The notes under the pieces: generated by a model
The model's input: the letters and a program-made list of their open reading frames with translations, nothing else
Told to the model about the DNA's origin: nothing
The model's database searches: none
Position numbers and translations under genes: made by a program
In this document: piece by piece, positions 1 to 6,602 of the stretch
Position numbering within the stretch: the stretch's first letter is position 1
How the letters are laid out: the number at the start of each line of letters is the position of its first letter
NCBI GenBank assembly: GCA_029240395.1
Contig: JAREAJ010000004.1
Span: 1-23,266, forward strand
DNA length: 23,266 nt
From: Nitrososphaeraceae archaeon
GTDB taxonomy: Archaea > Thermoproteota > Nitrososphaeria > Nitrososphaerales > Nitrososphaeraceae
Direction: 5' to 3'

Positions 1-2
1 TT

Positions 3-191
3 GTAAACAAAATCCCAGAATCAAATGACCAGAGTTACGACTATTTTAGGCGCTGGATAATGTTATTTGAAAAAACATTCCAGGGAGTTGACACAAGCCG
101 CATTGAAGAATTAACTACTGAAGAAGAGTTATTGGGTCTATCGAACCCGGCGATATTCTTTTTGCAAGCTCCTATTATATTCAACCGTTAA
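3..191 (+). CDS. C-terminal fragment of an unidentified protein, cut by the window edge
   Basis: An open frame runs from the first bases of the window to a TAA at 189-191 and encodes about 62 residues with no start codon inside the window. The readable part is acidic and helical in the middle (an EELTTEEELLGL stretch) and ends in hydrophobic and aromatic residues (IFFLQAPIIFNR). I do not recognise a family. The reading frame and amino-acid composition look like real coding sequence, and the frame is continuous to the edge, so the gene begins upstream of this window. The start given is the first complete codon, not an initiation codon. Confidence 0.5.
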   Translation, partial: VNKIPESNDQSYDYFRRWIMLFEKTFQGVDTSRIEELTTEEELLGLSNPAIFFLQAPIIFNR

Positions 192-388
192 ATTATGAGA
201 TAGTTGCGAAAATCTTGTCGTCTAAAAGATCAAATGGCCTCGAAATTAGTTGCCCTCCGTTTTTTCGCATTCCTCTCCATCTAGAAACCAGGAGGATAAT
301 GCATGGATGTTTCGCTCAATCAATACTCACATCTCAGGCTTTGATCAGAGGGACGGAGTTGACTCTTTGGCTCCTGAATGTCTATCTC

Positions 389-523
389 TCAGATGATCTC
401 TTTAGGTGAATCCGGATCGACAATTACAGAATTAGTAAGGCCGCACGCTCTGCATACCAAACTGATGGTCTTTTCTTTTCTCCTATATTGTTCCATCTCT
501 TCTCCACAACAAGCGCACTTCAT
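389..523 (-). CDS. Zinc-ribbon micro-protein (44 aa)
   Basis: A 44-residue reading frame on the minus strand starts at ATG 523-521 and ends with TGA at 391-389. It opens MKCACCGEEME and has a second pair, CRAC, near residues 24-27. C3/C6 and C24/C27 are therefore spaced as two CxxC zinc knuckles separated by 17 residues, the layout of a small zinc ribbon. The tail is short and acidic. Small zinc-ribbon proteins are common in Thaumarchaeota and may act in transcription or as protein-binding modules, but no function can be assigned here. There is no clear Shine-Dalgarno sequence. The opposite-strand frames over this stretch look non-coding. The call rests on the paired knuckles, which are unlikely in random sequence. 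Confidence 0.6.
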   Translation of the reverse strand: MKCACCGEEMEQYRRKEKTISLVCRACGLTNSVIVDPDSPKEII

Positions 524-717
524 TCCGCATAATTCTGAACTGCGACATTTTAAGATTATCTAAAGAGAGTTTATGATTCATTAATGTGCCCGCACGGCAG
601 TCCTCCGCTATTTGCTTCCCGGGATAGAACGTTGAGTTTGTAGCAAAAGTCAATTACCTTGCGATAATGAGACATACAAATCGGCGCATTCAGTAATTAG
701 TTGAAGTGGATATAGAC

Positions 718-1128
718 TTACGAGGTCATTGAATTGTTGGATGCTGTTTCGTTCATCTTCTGTAGATGCTTGACCAGCTCCTTTAGAACGATGATTTTTC
801 GGTTAGGATCGTTTGCAAACTGAATAACTGCATCAAGGAACACTGAAACTGGCGTAATTTCTTGCTCTCCTACGACTTCTATACCTTTACTTGTCACTAT
901 ATAGTTCTTAGGGTTTGGACTCCTTTGAATGCCACTCAATAAGTAATTTTGGTTTACCGACATACCAGAACTTGATAGGCTAAATTGTGTTTTTATTTCC
1001 TCGCTGATTTTTGATATTTTTTGGTTTATATCTTCTAGCATTGAATCAAGTTCGGTAATCTGCCCTAGGATATGCTCTATTCCAGCGGTCATTTTAGCTG
1101 AATATGCATCTGTTATGCTTAATAACAA
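718..1128 (-). CDS. Hypothetical coiled-coil protein
   Basis: The frame encodes 136 residues if translated from TTG at 1128; an ATG at 1092 would give a 124-residue product and is an equally good start. Residues about 15-50 form a heptad-like helix (ITELDSMLEDINQKISKISEEI) that looks like a coiled coil. The second half, about 70-125, contains short strand-like and helical segments, including VTSKGIEVVGEQE and a helix rich in Lys/Leu near the end, which could be a small winged-helix-like or dimerisation unit. There is no signal peptide or membrane segment. I do not recognise a family. It lies on the same strand as the exported protein at 1310-1819 but 180 bases downstream, so co-transcription is uncertain. 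Confidence 0.6.
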   Translation of the reverse strand: MLLSITDAYSAKMTAGIEHILGQITELDSMLEDINQKISKISEEIKTQFSLSSSGMSVNQNYLLSGIQRSPNPKNYIVTSKGIEVVGEQEITPVSVFLDAVIQFANDPNRKIIVLKELVKHLQKMNETASNNSMTS

Positions 1129-1309
1129 TCTTTCCAGTCGTCCACGGGCTTAGAAACGACATGCGCGCTCAATTAACCTTCATTGTCAGAAAACCACTAG
1201 ACTCATCTTGTCTGACTCGTCAAGAAGCTATTTTTCAGTAAGTTGTTGTCTTTACTTTCGGCTAGGGGGTAAAAGAATTTACGAACGATCGAAGAAGAAT
1301 AAAATGTAG

Positions 1310-1819
1310 CTATCCAATATCTGATTTGGCTGCGGCTGCCCTGAACGCCCCAAAAGATTCCATTTCGTATCTGAGAGCATCAGAATATAACTTTGAGGAT
1401 AGCAAACTCTCTGTCGTATTACCTGATACCAAGCTGTTTCTATAATGAAGATTGCTTTGAAGCTCTGACTGTAGGCTCATCAAGTAAAATTTTGTTACAT
1501 TTTCGAACTGTTTGGGAGTCTGCAAATCTTTCACTAGAGTAATGAGTTCCTTAAACCTGGGGACATAAGAATCCGTAATTGATACCATGGTTTCATTGTT
1601 CTGCTCACCTCTTTTCCATTTCTGAATTTCGATATCGAAATCATGAGTTAAAAGTAGCGCTTTGTTAACCACGTTTTGAAAGGACGTGACGAACAATTGG
1701 TTTTTATTGTTGCTTGCGACATCTTGAGCATAACTCTCGCTCATAGACCAGCAATTGATTGCTGCCAAGCACAATAAGACGATTGAAGTATTTATGGCCA
1801 CCGTCTTATTCTTATTCAT
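1310..1819 (-). CDS. Hypothetical exported protein with signal peptide
   Basis: From ATG 1819 the protein has 169 residues and begins with a classic secretion signal: basic MNKNK, a hydrophobic core (TSIVLLCLAAI), then polar residues and a likely cleavage zone near SYAQD. An upstream in-frame ATG at 1849 adds ten residues before the basic segment. I prefer 1819 because the best TATA-like element (1858-1864 on the minus strand) would place transcription start near 1835, downstream of 1849. The mature part is helical and polar, with a VPRFKELITLVKDLQTP stretch, like small extracytoplasmic helical-bundle proteins. No catalytic motif is seen and no family is recognised. It diverges from the winged-helix gene at 2081 and shares a 10-bp upstream element with it. 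Confidence 0.7.
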   Translation of the reverse strand: MNKNKTVAINTSIVLLCLAAINCWSMSESYAQDVASNNKNQLFVTSFQNVVNKALLLTHDFDIEIQKWKRGEQNNETMVSITDSYVPRFKELITLVKDLQTPKQFENVTKFYLMSLQSELQSNLHYRNSLVSGNTTESLLSSKLYSDALRYEMESFGAFRAAAAKSDIG

Positions 1820-1892
1820 ATTGCAGCCTTGAGATGGTTTGACAGTCATAAAAAAGTTATTTAGTCAAAAAAGCGCTGGTTACCTAATATGA

Positions 1893-2029
1893 TTACCCCT
1901 TAGTCTATTAAGTGCAGGTCTCAACCGTAGGAAATGCCAGATACGCCCTCAGACTTGGAGTCTGCTGGACAGAAGCGCGTTATCGACCTTTTCTCTCAGG
2001 ATGGGTATTTTTATCTGCTTAAGGGGTAA
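1893..2029. promoter_or_regulatory. Divergent promoter region with an inverted pair of TAAGGGGTAA
   Basis: The 10-mer TTACCCCTTA at 1893-1902 is matched by its exact reverse complement TAAGGGGTAA at 2020-2029. Read towards each downstream gene, both copies have the same orientation and lie upstream of TATA-like CTAAAT elements (1858-1864 minus; 2041-2048 plus). The distances to the TATA-like element differ (about 36 and 20 bases). A shared operator for the two divergent genes is the simplest reading. This is inference from the repeat alone. Confidence 0.4.
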
Positions 2030-2080
2030 AATATAGTAAACTAAATTATTTTTAGTCCCACTTCTCATGTAACAAAACAC

Positions 2081-2317
2081 ATGTCGACCAATAGTGTTCA
2101 GATCAATAGATCATCAAAACAAAAGGTTATGGAGTCAGTATATACGATAATAAAGACTCGAAGTGGAAGGGTAACTGCAAAAGACATTGAAAGAGATCTG
2201 GGAAGCAAGTATGAGGCCCACTATGCTATACTTCACCTTACCAAGCAAGGCAAAATTAGACGTGTCAAGGGATTCGGGTTAAACAAGATCGAATTCTACT
2301 ATCAATCCATCGAATAA
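2081..2317 (+). CDS. Small winged-helix DNA-binding protein
   Basis: This 78-residue protein is basic and fits a single winged helix. A first helix (KQKVMESVYTIIKTRSG) is followed by VTAKDIERDLG, a typical second helix, then a recognition-helix-like segment (EAHYAILHLTKQGKI) and a wing (RRVKGFGLNKIEFYY). The fold is inferred from this pattern. The DNA target is unknown. A TATA-like element at 2041-2048 would put transcription start about nine bases before the ATG, giving a very short leader. It is divergent from the exported protein at 1310-1819 and may regulate it or itself through the shared 10-bp element. Confidence 0.7.
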   Translation: MSTNSVQINRSSKQKVMESVYTIIKTRSGRVTAKDIERDLGSKYEAHYAILHLTKQGKIRRVKGFGLNKIEFYYQSIE

Positions 2318-2376
2318 AATGAAGATGCCAATGCAATCTAAAGCCTCCAAAATTAAACACGATGCCCTCAAACTAC

Positions 2377-2979
2377 CTATCGTAATTTTATTACTCTGCC
2401 GCCAGGTTCAGACTCTCTGTAGACGATAGCCTGAAATTTATAAAGTTCTGAATTTGGCATTACCCAGGCATCTGGTGAGGCCCCTGCCTTGAAACATATA
2501 TTTGAGAGGTAGTCATCGATATCCCATCCCATCTCTCGAGCGACTCGTGGCAGCAATAGTCCAGATCCTCTCTCCCACCTTAATACCAAACCGTCTCTTC
2601 CAACCTCAATATGCTTGTAATACTCCGCCGGATGTTTTACTTTTATTATCTCTAAGGGAGTTAGAACGCTCACCTCAAATATTGTTCGGGTAAACTCCAT
2701 TGGGGACAGAGGCGGGAACCTAGGGTCACCCGTAGCAGCTGCTATTGCAGCCTCAACTACTGATTCGAATAGTTCTTTTTCAGGAAGAGGGAATCCTATA
2801 CATCCTCGCAGGCTTTCCTGTCCTTTCTCATCCAGGTGAATCAAGGTGACAAACACTCCCATCTTTTCTGCAAAAGGGATTCTAGTAATGATGGATTTTC
2901 CAGCATTATTTATGAGAAAGCTTTCAACTGCCTCCCTTGCCAATCTCACTAACTGTTCCCCCTCATAATCACCTATCAT
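2377..2979 (-). CDS. AMMECR1-domain protein
   Basis: The 200-residue product matches the AMMECR1 family along its length. The diagnostic LRGCIG motif is at residues 57-62 and is followed by GFPLPEKELFESVVEAA. Further along come the conserved ATGDPRFPPLS segment, the FEVSVLTPLE strand, GLVLRWERGSGLLLPRVA and a C-terminal segment containing KAG and W. The length is normal for archaeal members, which are stand-alone domains (in other archaea sometimes fused to or beside a MEMO-like domain). The biochemical function of the family is not settled; the conserved Cys in RGCIG suggests an enzymatic or binding role. Start is ATG 2979. It is transcribed alone and converges on the winged-helix gene at 2081-2317. 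Confidence 0.9.
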   Translation of the reverse strand: MIGDYEGEQLVRLAREAVESFLINNAGKSIITRIPFAEKMGVFVTLIHLDEKGQESLRGCIGFPLPEKELFESVVEAAIAAATGDPRFPPLSPMEFTRTIFEVSVLTPLEIIKVKHPAEYYKHIEVGRDGLVLRWERGSGLLLPRVAREMGWDIDDYLSNICFKAGASPDAWVMPNSELYKFQAIVYRESEPGGRVIKLR

Positions 2980-3423
2980 ATGAAATGTGAAAGATATCTC
3001 TCCATTATTTCAAGTCATCTGTCGGAATGTTTTTTGCAGTAAAAGGTTTTCAGATCCTTCTCCTTTCAGGGAGGAGAATAGGATATGAACAATCACTACA
3101 TGTGCAAGAATTCCATCTTGGTATATCCATTTAAGTGATTGACGGGGCAGGAATGCGAACTGGGGTCTTTAAGGATTATTAACCAATTGGTCATCAAACC
3201 ATTTTTTTAGTCCCGCCAGTCTGCTTATGCTCCGGTTATAGCAGCCAAGAAAACTTTTAATTCCCATCCATCCTCTCCGTACCGATGCTTCCGCTGCGAA
3301 TGCTAAATTATTTGCAAACTTTCAATTTAGAAAGCGAAAAAGTCATTCCCTCTTTGGCTATTCCGCGGGCGCTTTTTCATTCTTTTGTTCAACCTAAGAG
3401 AACTTCCAAAGGAGAATAGAGAA
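2980..3423. other. 444-base intergenic region with one doubtful mini-ORF
   Basis: No standard-length gene is evident. A TATA-like AAATAATTTA lies around 3303-3313 on the minus strand, upstream of the mini-ORF listed at 3169-3267. On the plus strand a good Shine-Dalgarno match (GGAGGAG at 3070-3076) precedes a 17-codon frame that I do not accept as a gene. The rest shows no RNA gene or repeat that I can support. Confidence 0.5.
3169..3267 (-). CDS. Possible 32-aa micro-protein
   Basis: The minus strand has ATG 3267-3265 preceded four bases upstream by GGAGAGG, and a TATA-like element about 41 bases upstream. The encoded peptide begins MGIKSFLGCYN, contains GLKKWFDD and is basic with aromatic residues. 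The frame stays open upstream of the ATG for about 17 further codons with protein-like composition but no start codon, so it may instead be the tail of a decayed longer gene. No family is recognised. It is listed because both a ribosome-binding site and a promoter-like element are in place. Confidence 0.3.
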   Translation of the reverse strand: MGIKSFLGCYNRSISRLAGLKKWFDDQLVNNP

Positions 3424-3618
3424 ATGGAATACTCGGACGATAACATTAGCCGCACCGAAAAATACAAAATAGCTGGCATTATAGGAGTAGCTGTATTTGT
3501 TGTTTCCATGATAATTTGGTCTTCCTTTGAGACGCAAATACAGCAATCGCTAAACTGGTTTATTGAAAACGCTAAAATCGTAATTACCAAAGTATATGAC
3601 GCATTGGTGATGAGATGA
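3424..3618 (+). CDS. Small single-pass membrane protein (64 aa)
   Basis: The start ATG 3424 is preceded by AAGGAG about eight bases upstream, which decides it over the longer in-frame opening at 3385. The N-terminus is polar and acidic (MEYSDDNISRTEKYK). It is followed by one hydrophobic segment of about 20 residues (residues 16-36, from IAGIIGVAVFVV to WSS) and an amphipathic C-terminal helix (QQSLNWFIENAKIVITKVYDAL). The protein is probably anchored in the cytoplasmic membrane. Small one-helix proteins of this kind are frequent and mostly uncharacterised in Nitrososphaerales, and no function can be given. The minus-strand frame overlapping it is treated as a shadow. Confidence 0.55.
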   Translation: MEYSDDNISRTEKYKIAGIIGVAVFVVSMIIWSSFETQIQQSLNWFIENAKIVITKVYDALVMR

Positions 3619-3763
3619 TTTACACTAGCACTAATTTCTTTGTTAGAGCTAAATTGTGAAACTATTGCAGGATGATAGGGGCCACACGGAATATAGAATG
3701 TGAGAAACTCACGATATAGGTCCGAAAATGTATTTTGTATAAGCTAGTACCCATCAGAACACG

Positions 3764-3925
3764 TCAACGAGAGGGATCGTTTGATATTCTTCCAGAACGA
3801 AAATCATACTTCGTTATTCGGAAGTGTCTACTCAATTTCCTATGATCCAAAGCGTCGGAGTTGAAGAAAAAACTCGATCCACAATCATCACAAAACCAAA
3901 CCTTCTTGAGATCGTCTTCATTCAA
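3764..3925 (-). CDS. C2H2 zinc-finger micro-protein (53 aa)
   Basis: On the minus strand a frame from TTG 3925-3923 to TGA 3766-3764 encodes 53 residues containing a textbook C2H2 finger: C12-x2-C15, hydrophobic F/L spacing, then H28-x5-H34 (FCDDCGSSFF followed by LDHRKLSRHF). The N-terminus is acidic and lysine-rich and the C-terminus is basic. There is no ATG or GTG in frame. The TTG is supported by a TATA-like element TTAAATAC (3953-3960) centred about 31 bases upstream, which would give a leaderless transcript. C2H2 fingers are sparse but known in archaea, where the few studied examples bind DNA. A role in nucleic-acid or protein binding is inferred. Confidence 0.65.
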   Translation of the reverse strand: MNEDDLKKVWFCDDCGSSFFFNSDALDHRKLSRHFRITKYDFRSGRISNDPSR

Positions 3926-3952
3926 TTTGCTATCTTTAAAAAGATAAAGATA

Positions 3953-3960
3953 GTATTTAA
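3953..3960 (-). promoter_or_regulatory. TATA-like box for the C2H2 micro-gene
   Basis: TTAAATAC on the minus strand is centred 31 bases before the TTG at 3925, the spacing expected for a leaderless or near-leaderless archaeal mRNA. It supports the otherwise weak TTG start. Confidence 0.4.
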
Positions 3961-4064
3961 GAACTATGTAAGGTCAGGACTTCTCTTTTTTCCAAAATAA
4001 ATTCTGTAACAAAAGGCCTTCTGTTTAGCAAATCAAGAATGTTAGCTATCTTCGCAGCTGACAT
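3957..4064 (-). CDS. Possible 35-aa micro-protein
   Basis: A minus-strand frame from ATG 4064 to TAA 3959-3957 encodes 35 residues beginning MSAAKIANILDLL and containing NRRPFVTEFIL, which resembles the first helices of a winged-helix domain. A TATA-like TAAATTAT (4091-4098, minus strand) is centred 30 bases upstream, which would give a leaderless transcript. The stop codon overlaps the TATA-like box of the C2H2 gene, so the two would be consecutive small units. It is too short to assign to a family and may be a remnant. Confidence 0.35.
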   Translation of the reverse strand: MSAAKIANILDLLNRRPFVTEFILEKREVLTLHSS

Positions 4065-4172
4065 TTTTCATAGCTTGCTACAGAGTAACGATAATTTAGC
4101 ATTCAACTGATCTATATTTCTGTCTACCCTTGCGTTTTTCTTTATATTAACCCATTAATAATTAAATGAAAG

Positions 4173-4367
4173 GTGAACCAACAATTTAGTAATAGTTTAG
4201 GACCGACGGACTGCACTCTTGGAAATTGCAAAGATAAATCGAAAAAGGCTATTAGTTATATGATTCTGGTTTCGCCTCGTAACGATGCTCGTACGCTTGG
4301 GCTTTTTGGATCTGCTCGAGGAATTTCCAAACACCTAAAAATTTATATTAATTTAATGGTGCCTTGA
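4173..4367 (+). CDS. Doubtful 64-aa open reading frame
   Basis: A frame from GTG 4173 to TGA 4367 encodes 64 residues without a recognisable motif beyond two cysteines in CTLGNC. The only positive evidence is a TATA-like TTTATATT (4141-4148) centred 28 bases before the GTG, fitting a leaderless start. Composition is neither clearly protein-like nor clearly random. Listed at low confidence because the surrounding kilobase has no other explanation on this strand. Confidence 0.22.
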   Translation: MNQQFSNSLGPTDCTLGNCKDKSKKAISYMILVSPRNDARTLGLFGSARGISKHLKIYINLMVP

Positions 4368-4405
4368 AGTAGTTGTCAGATTCCGGCTCTGGAAACCGAA
4401 GAAAG

Positions 4406-4507
4406 GTGGAAAACTCAGAATCTGAAGATATTCAAGAGGTGAAGGAAGACAATATGAAAGCTGCCAAAAAGCAATCTTCAATAAAAACCAGAAGAGAGAA
4501 GTTATAG
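4406..4507 (+). CDS. Possible 33-aa charged micro-protein
   Basis: GTG 4406 opens a 33-residue frame ending in TAG 4505-4507. The peptide is strongly charged: an acidic N-terminal half (ENSESEDIQEVKEDN) and a basic C-terminal half (KAAKKQSSIKTRREK). An AT-rich TATA-like stretch lies at about 4340-4350, which would give a leader of roughly 30 bases; the bases GAAAGG touch the start codon. No family is recognised. Evidence is limited to composition and context. Confidence 0.28.
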   Translation: MENSESEDIQEVKEDNMKAAKKQSSIKTRREKL

Positions 4508-4647
4508 CTAGAGACTAGTTTCAGAGTGAGTATCTTGCCGTTACCTTAGTCTGAGTTTAGATGGTTGCTTGCTAACAATTGCGCTTAGTTGTTGATTATC
4601 TGACCAGCACGCAAAAAAATCAAAGTAAATGTTCTTGACTAAATTTA

Positions 4648-5589
4648 TTATAGATGATCTTTTTGCAGGATTGATGTAGTTTTACATACTGAGCAAATTC
4701 TTGAAGTTGATACGTGTCCACACTCTTGACACCTTTGGGGGCTGATATCCGTAGGAATATTTCTCAGATTCTTAGAAATCTTTAATACAGAATTGTAGAG
4801 ATTGTATTTGATTCCCGGTCTTCTAGTTTCTAGTGTATTGATAAACTCTCTTATCTGCGTCCTGATGCTCTCATCCATATAAGGACAATCCTCTGTTTGA
4901 AACGGAATATTTCGCTGTAGAGCATAAAAAACAATCTCCCTTTCATAAATCTCGCAGAAGGGCTTTATTTTCTTTAGGTTATGGTATCTAGGGGTGGAGG
5001 GGCCAGGATACGTCCATCCTATCCTTTGTATGTCTCCAGCCATCATGTTAATCATAAAAGTCTGCAACTGATCATCCAAATTGTGGGCGGTTGCTATAAC
5101 ATTTGCATTGACACATTCTGCTGCCAAATCAATTGCTCTTCTCCGAAATGTTCCACAGATAGAACAAGAGGACATTTTGGACGACGGCCTTTCCAGCATT
5201 GCTTCATCCATCCCGCGCCCATACAATTCCTTATAGCTGATGACTTTATTTTCTATATTTAAATTTGCACAAAACTCCTTCACAATTGCCAATGACTCGT
5301 CTCTATAGTTTCTAATTCCCTCGTCCACCGTAATTGCAATTGGTGGAGCGCGATGGCTTCTTTCAAAGAGTTGAGTCAAAACATACAATAGGGAAAGACT
5401 ATCTTTACCGCCAGATACTGCAACTGCAACTCTGTCTTCATGACGGAGCATCGAGAACTTGTTTATCGTTTTTTGTGTTTTCTCTTCAATTGATGAAAGA
5501 AAGCATCTTTTACAAAGGGTTTCGCCAGAGTACTGTCTGTTGAATACACCCATACCAGTTCGACATTTAACACAGAGCTTTTGTGACAT
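4648..5589 (-). CDS. tRNA 2-thiolation enzyme of the TtuA/NcsA family
   Basis: This 313-residue protein has the full TtuA/NcsA (Ctu1-like) layout. An N-terminal zinc finger (C6, C9, C26, C29) is followed by a PP-loop ATP-pyrophosphatase motif SGGKDS at 59-64. The central CSIC pair C142/C145 and C235 in EDCPY match the three cysteines that hold the [4Fe-4S] cluster in TtuA. A C-terminal zinc finger follows (C287, C290, C299, C302). Enzymes of this family adenylate a tRNA uridine and replace O2 with sulfur: position 54 for TtuA, wobble position 34 for NcsA. Sequence alone does not decide between them. The sulfur carrier is normally a ubiquitin-like protein, not present here. ATG 5589 is 26 bases from a TATA-like box, which suggests a leaderless mRNA. 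It is monocistronic in this window. Confidence 0.9.
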   Translation of the reverse strand: MSQKLCVKCRTGMGVFNRQYSGETLCKRCFLSSIEEKTQKTINKFSMLRHEDRVAVAVSGGKDSLSLLYVLTQLFERSHRAPPIAITVDEGIRNYRDESLAIVKEFCANLNIENKVISYKELYGRGMDEAMLERPSSKMSSCSICGTFRRRAIDLAAECVNANVIATAHNLDDQLQTFMINMMAGDIQRIGWTYPGPSTPRYHNLKKIKPFCEIYEREIVFYALQRNIPFQTEDCPYMDESIRTQIREFINTLETRRPGIKYNLYNSVLKISKNLRNIPTDISPQRCQECGHVSTSRICSVCKTTSILQKDHL

Positions 5590-5610
5590 GGTTGCGTGGA
5601 GCAGCTGAAC

Positions 5611-5620
5611 TATTATAGAG
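5611..5620 (-). promoter_or_regulatory. TATA-like box for the tRNA thiolase gene
   Basis: CTCTATAATA on the minus strand is centred about 26 bases before ATG 5589, consistent with transcription starting at or next to the start codon. Confidence 0.45.
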
Positions 5621-5720
5621 GATATTATTAGTGTTTATACTCGATTACACGATATCATCCATTTATCTGAGGAATTCGCAGATTTCATTCATGGATGTCT
5701 AGTTGACTGATAATAGCATT

Positions 5721-6145
5721 TTAGACAAATCAGTTTAAAAATTATCAATATCCTATGAAAGGATTTATCAACTCCATTTGTTGAAGTAGCTAAACAGGTG
5801 GGGGCTTCAGATACAACCGTACACGCTAGAAATAAACATTTACTCGACTCCGGGATTAACTAACAAATTTAATATTTCCGTGAACGCTATTGGCCTGAAC
5901 CGAGATATGCATAAGAAGTCATTAACACTCCCTCAGACAGTGATGAAATTTTAGAGATGCATGGCAGATTTGATCTCCTACTGAAGTTACGCGCTAGAAA
6001 TCTAGAACAGATGCGGGATATTCTGGTCAACAGCGTAAGGAAATGTTCAAGGGTAGTTGAACTAAAATTCATGTCGATGCTAAAAACCACCAAGGAAAAA
6101 CAAACCGTATATCCGACTTTTCTGGAGGAAGGAGAAAGACCCTAG
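5721..6145 (+). pseudogene. Decayed Lrp/AsnC-family regulator
   Basis: Fragments of an Lrp/AsnC protein can be read in order on the plus strand across several frames. LDK at 5721 is followed, after a frameshift near 5730, by SLKIINIL, an in-frame TGA (5756-5758), and then a recognisable helix-turn-helix segment (STPFVEVAKQVGASDTTVHAR) that ends in stops at about 5861. A further shift gives KFNISVNAIGLN, and from about 5942 an intact effector-domain stretch (EILEMHGRFDLLLKLRARN then MRDILVNSV) runs to TAG 6145. Functional relatives are about 140-160 residues in one frame. Here at least two frameshifts and two stops interrupt it. The last 68 codons are undamaged, which points to recent inactivation. 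No promoter was sought beyond the first fragment. Sequencing error is unlikely to explain this many lesions. Confidence 0.75.
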
Positions 6146-6183
6146 TTTTGGCTAGTCTGTTAGTCCGTCGTTTGCCTTATGGT

Positions 6184-6399
6184 TTACCTATTTTGTTTTT
6201 CTTTCTTTGAAGTCTGCCACCAATCAAGATAATCATCGTGCAGAGTATTCCGTCCATCTTTCAACTGATCCCTTCCCTTCTCTCGTAATTCCTCGAGTTT
6301 TTCCCTAGAGGCAAATAAACCGCAGCTTTTGCAGATCATGTCTTTGCTGGCAGGATCAAATTTCAAATCTCCGCCGCATTCAGGACAGAAATTCACCAA
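6184..6399 (-). CDS. Zinc-ribbon protein (71 aa)
   Basis: The N-terminus carries a zinc ribbon of the CPECG...CKSCG type (C5, C8, C23, C26), similar to the ribbon of TFIIB or of RNA-polymerase subunits. It is followed by a charged helix (REKLEELREKGRDQL) and a short tail with WW that ends basic. The frame opens at TTG 6399, with a GTG one codon later that is equally plausible. Stand-alone ribbon-plus-helix proteins of this size are conserved hypotheticals in Thaumarchaeota, and a nucleic-acid or protein-binding role is inferred. It is followed on the plus strand by the convergent Lrp pseudogene. Confidence 0.75.
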   Translation of the reverse strand: MVNFCPECGGDLKFDPASKDMICKSCGLFASREKLEELREKGRDQLKDGRNTLHDDYLDWWQTSKKEKQNR

Positions 6400-6602
6400 T
6401 TAATAACTCTCTACTTCTCTCTCTAAATCCTAATAAAAGCATTATGTAGAACGGGAAGAACCCACATAACTTGCTAACCAGGTACAGGGACGAGGAAACA
6501 CGGATATAGACCTGCTAATTCCAGTGAATAAGAAATAATGCCGACCATTAGGGGCAACTCGTTATTGGTGCCTCCCTATCTATTATAATCAATTATGAAT
6601 TA

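Noticed and set aside
215..563. Two overlapping plus-strand frames of 61-64 codons
   Set aside because: No motif and no promoter; the minus-strand zinc-ribbon frame over the same bases carries clear paired cysteines.
3085..3138. 17-codon frame after a strong GGAGGAG ribosome-binding site
   Set aside because: Too short, no motif, and the continuation after its stop shows no convincing protein.
3327..3590. Minus-strand frame of 87 codons
   Set aside because: It lies opposite the small membrane protein, which has a good ribosome-binding site and a transmembrane segment.
4981..5543. Plus-strand frames of 69-93 codons
   Set aside because: They lie entirely opposite the conserved tRNA thiolase gene.
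5887..6093. Minus-strand frame of 68 codons
   Set aside because: It is the complement of the Lrp pseudogene, whose plus-strand frames match a known family.
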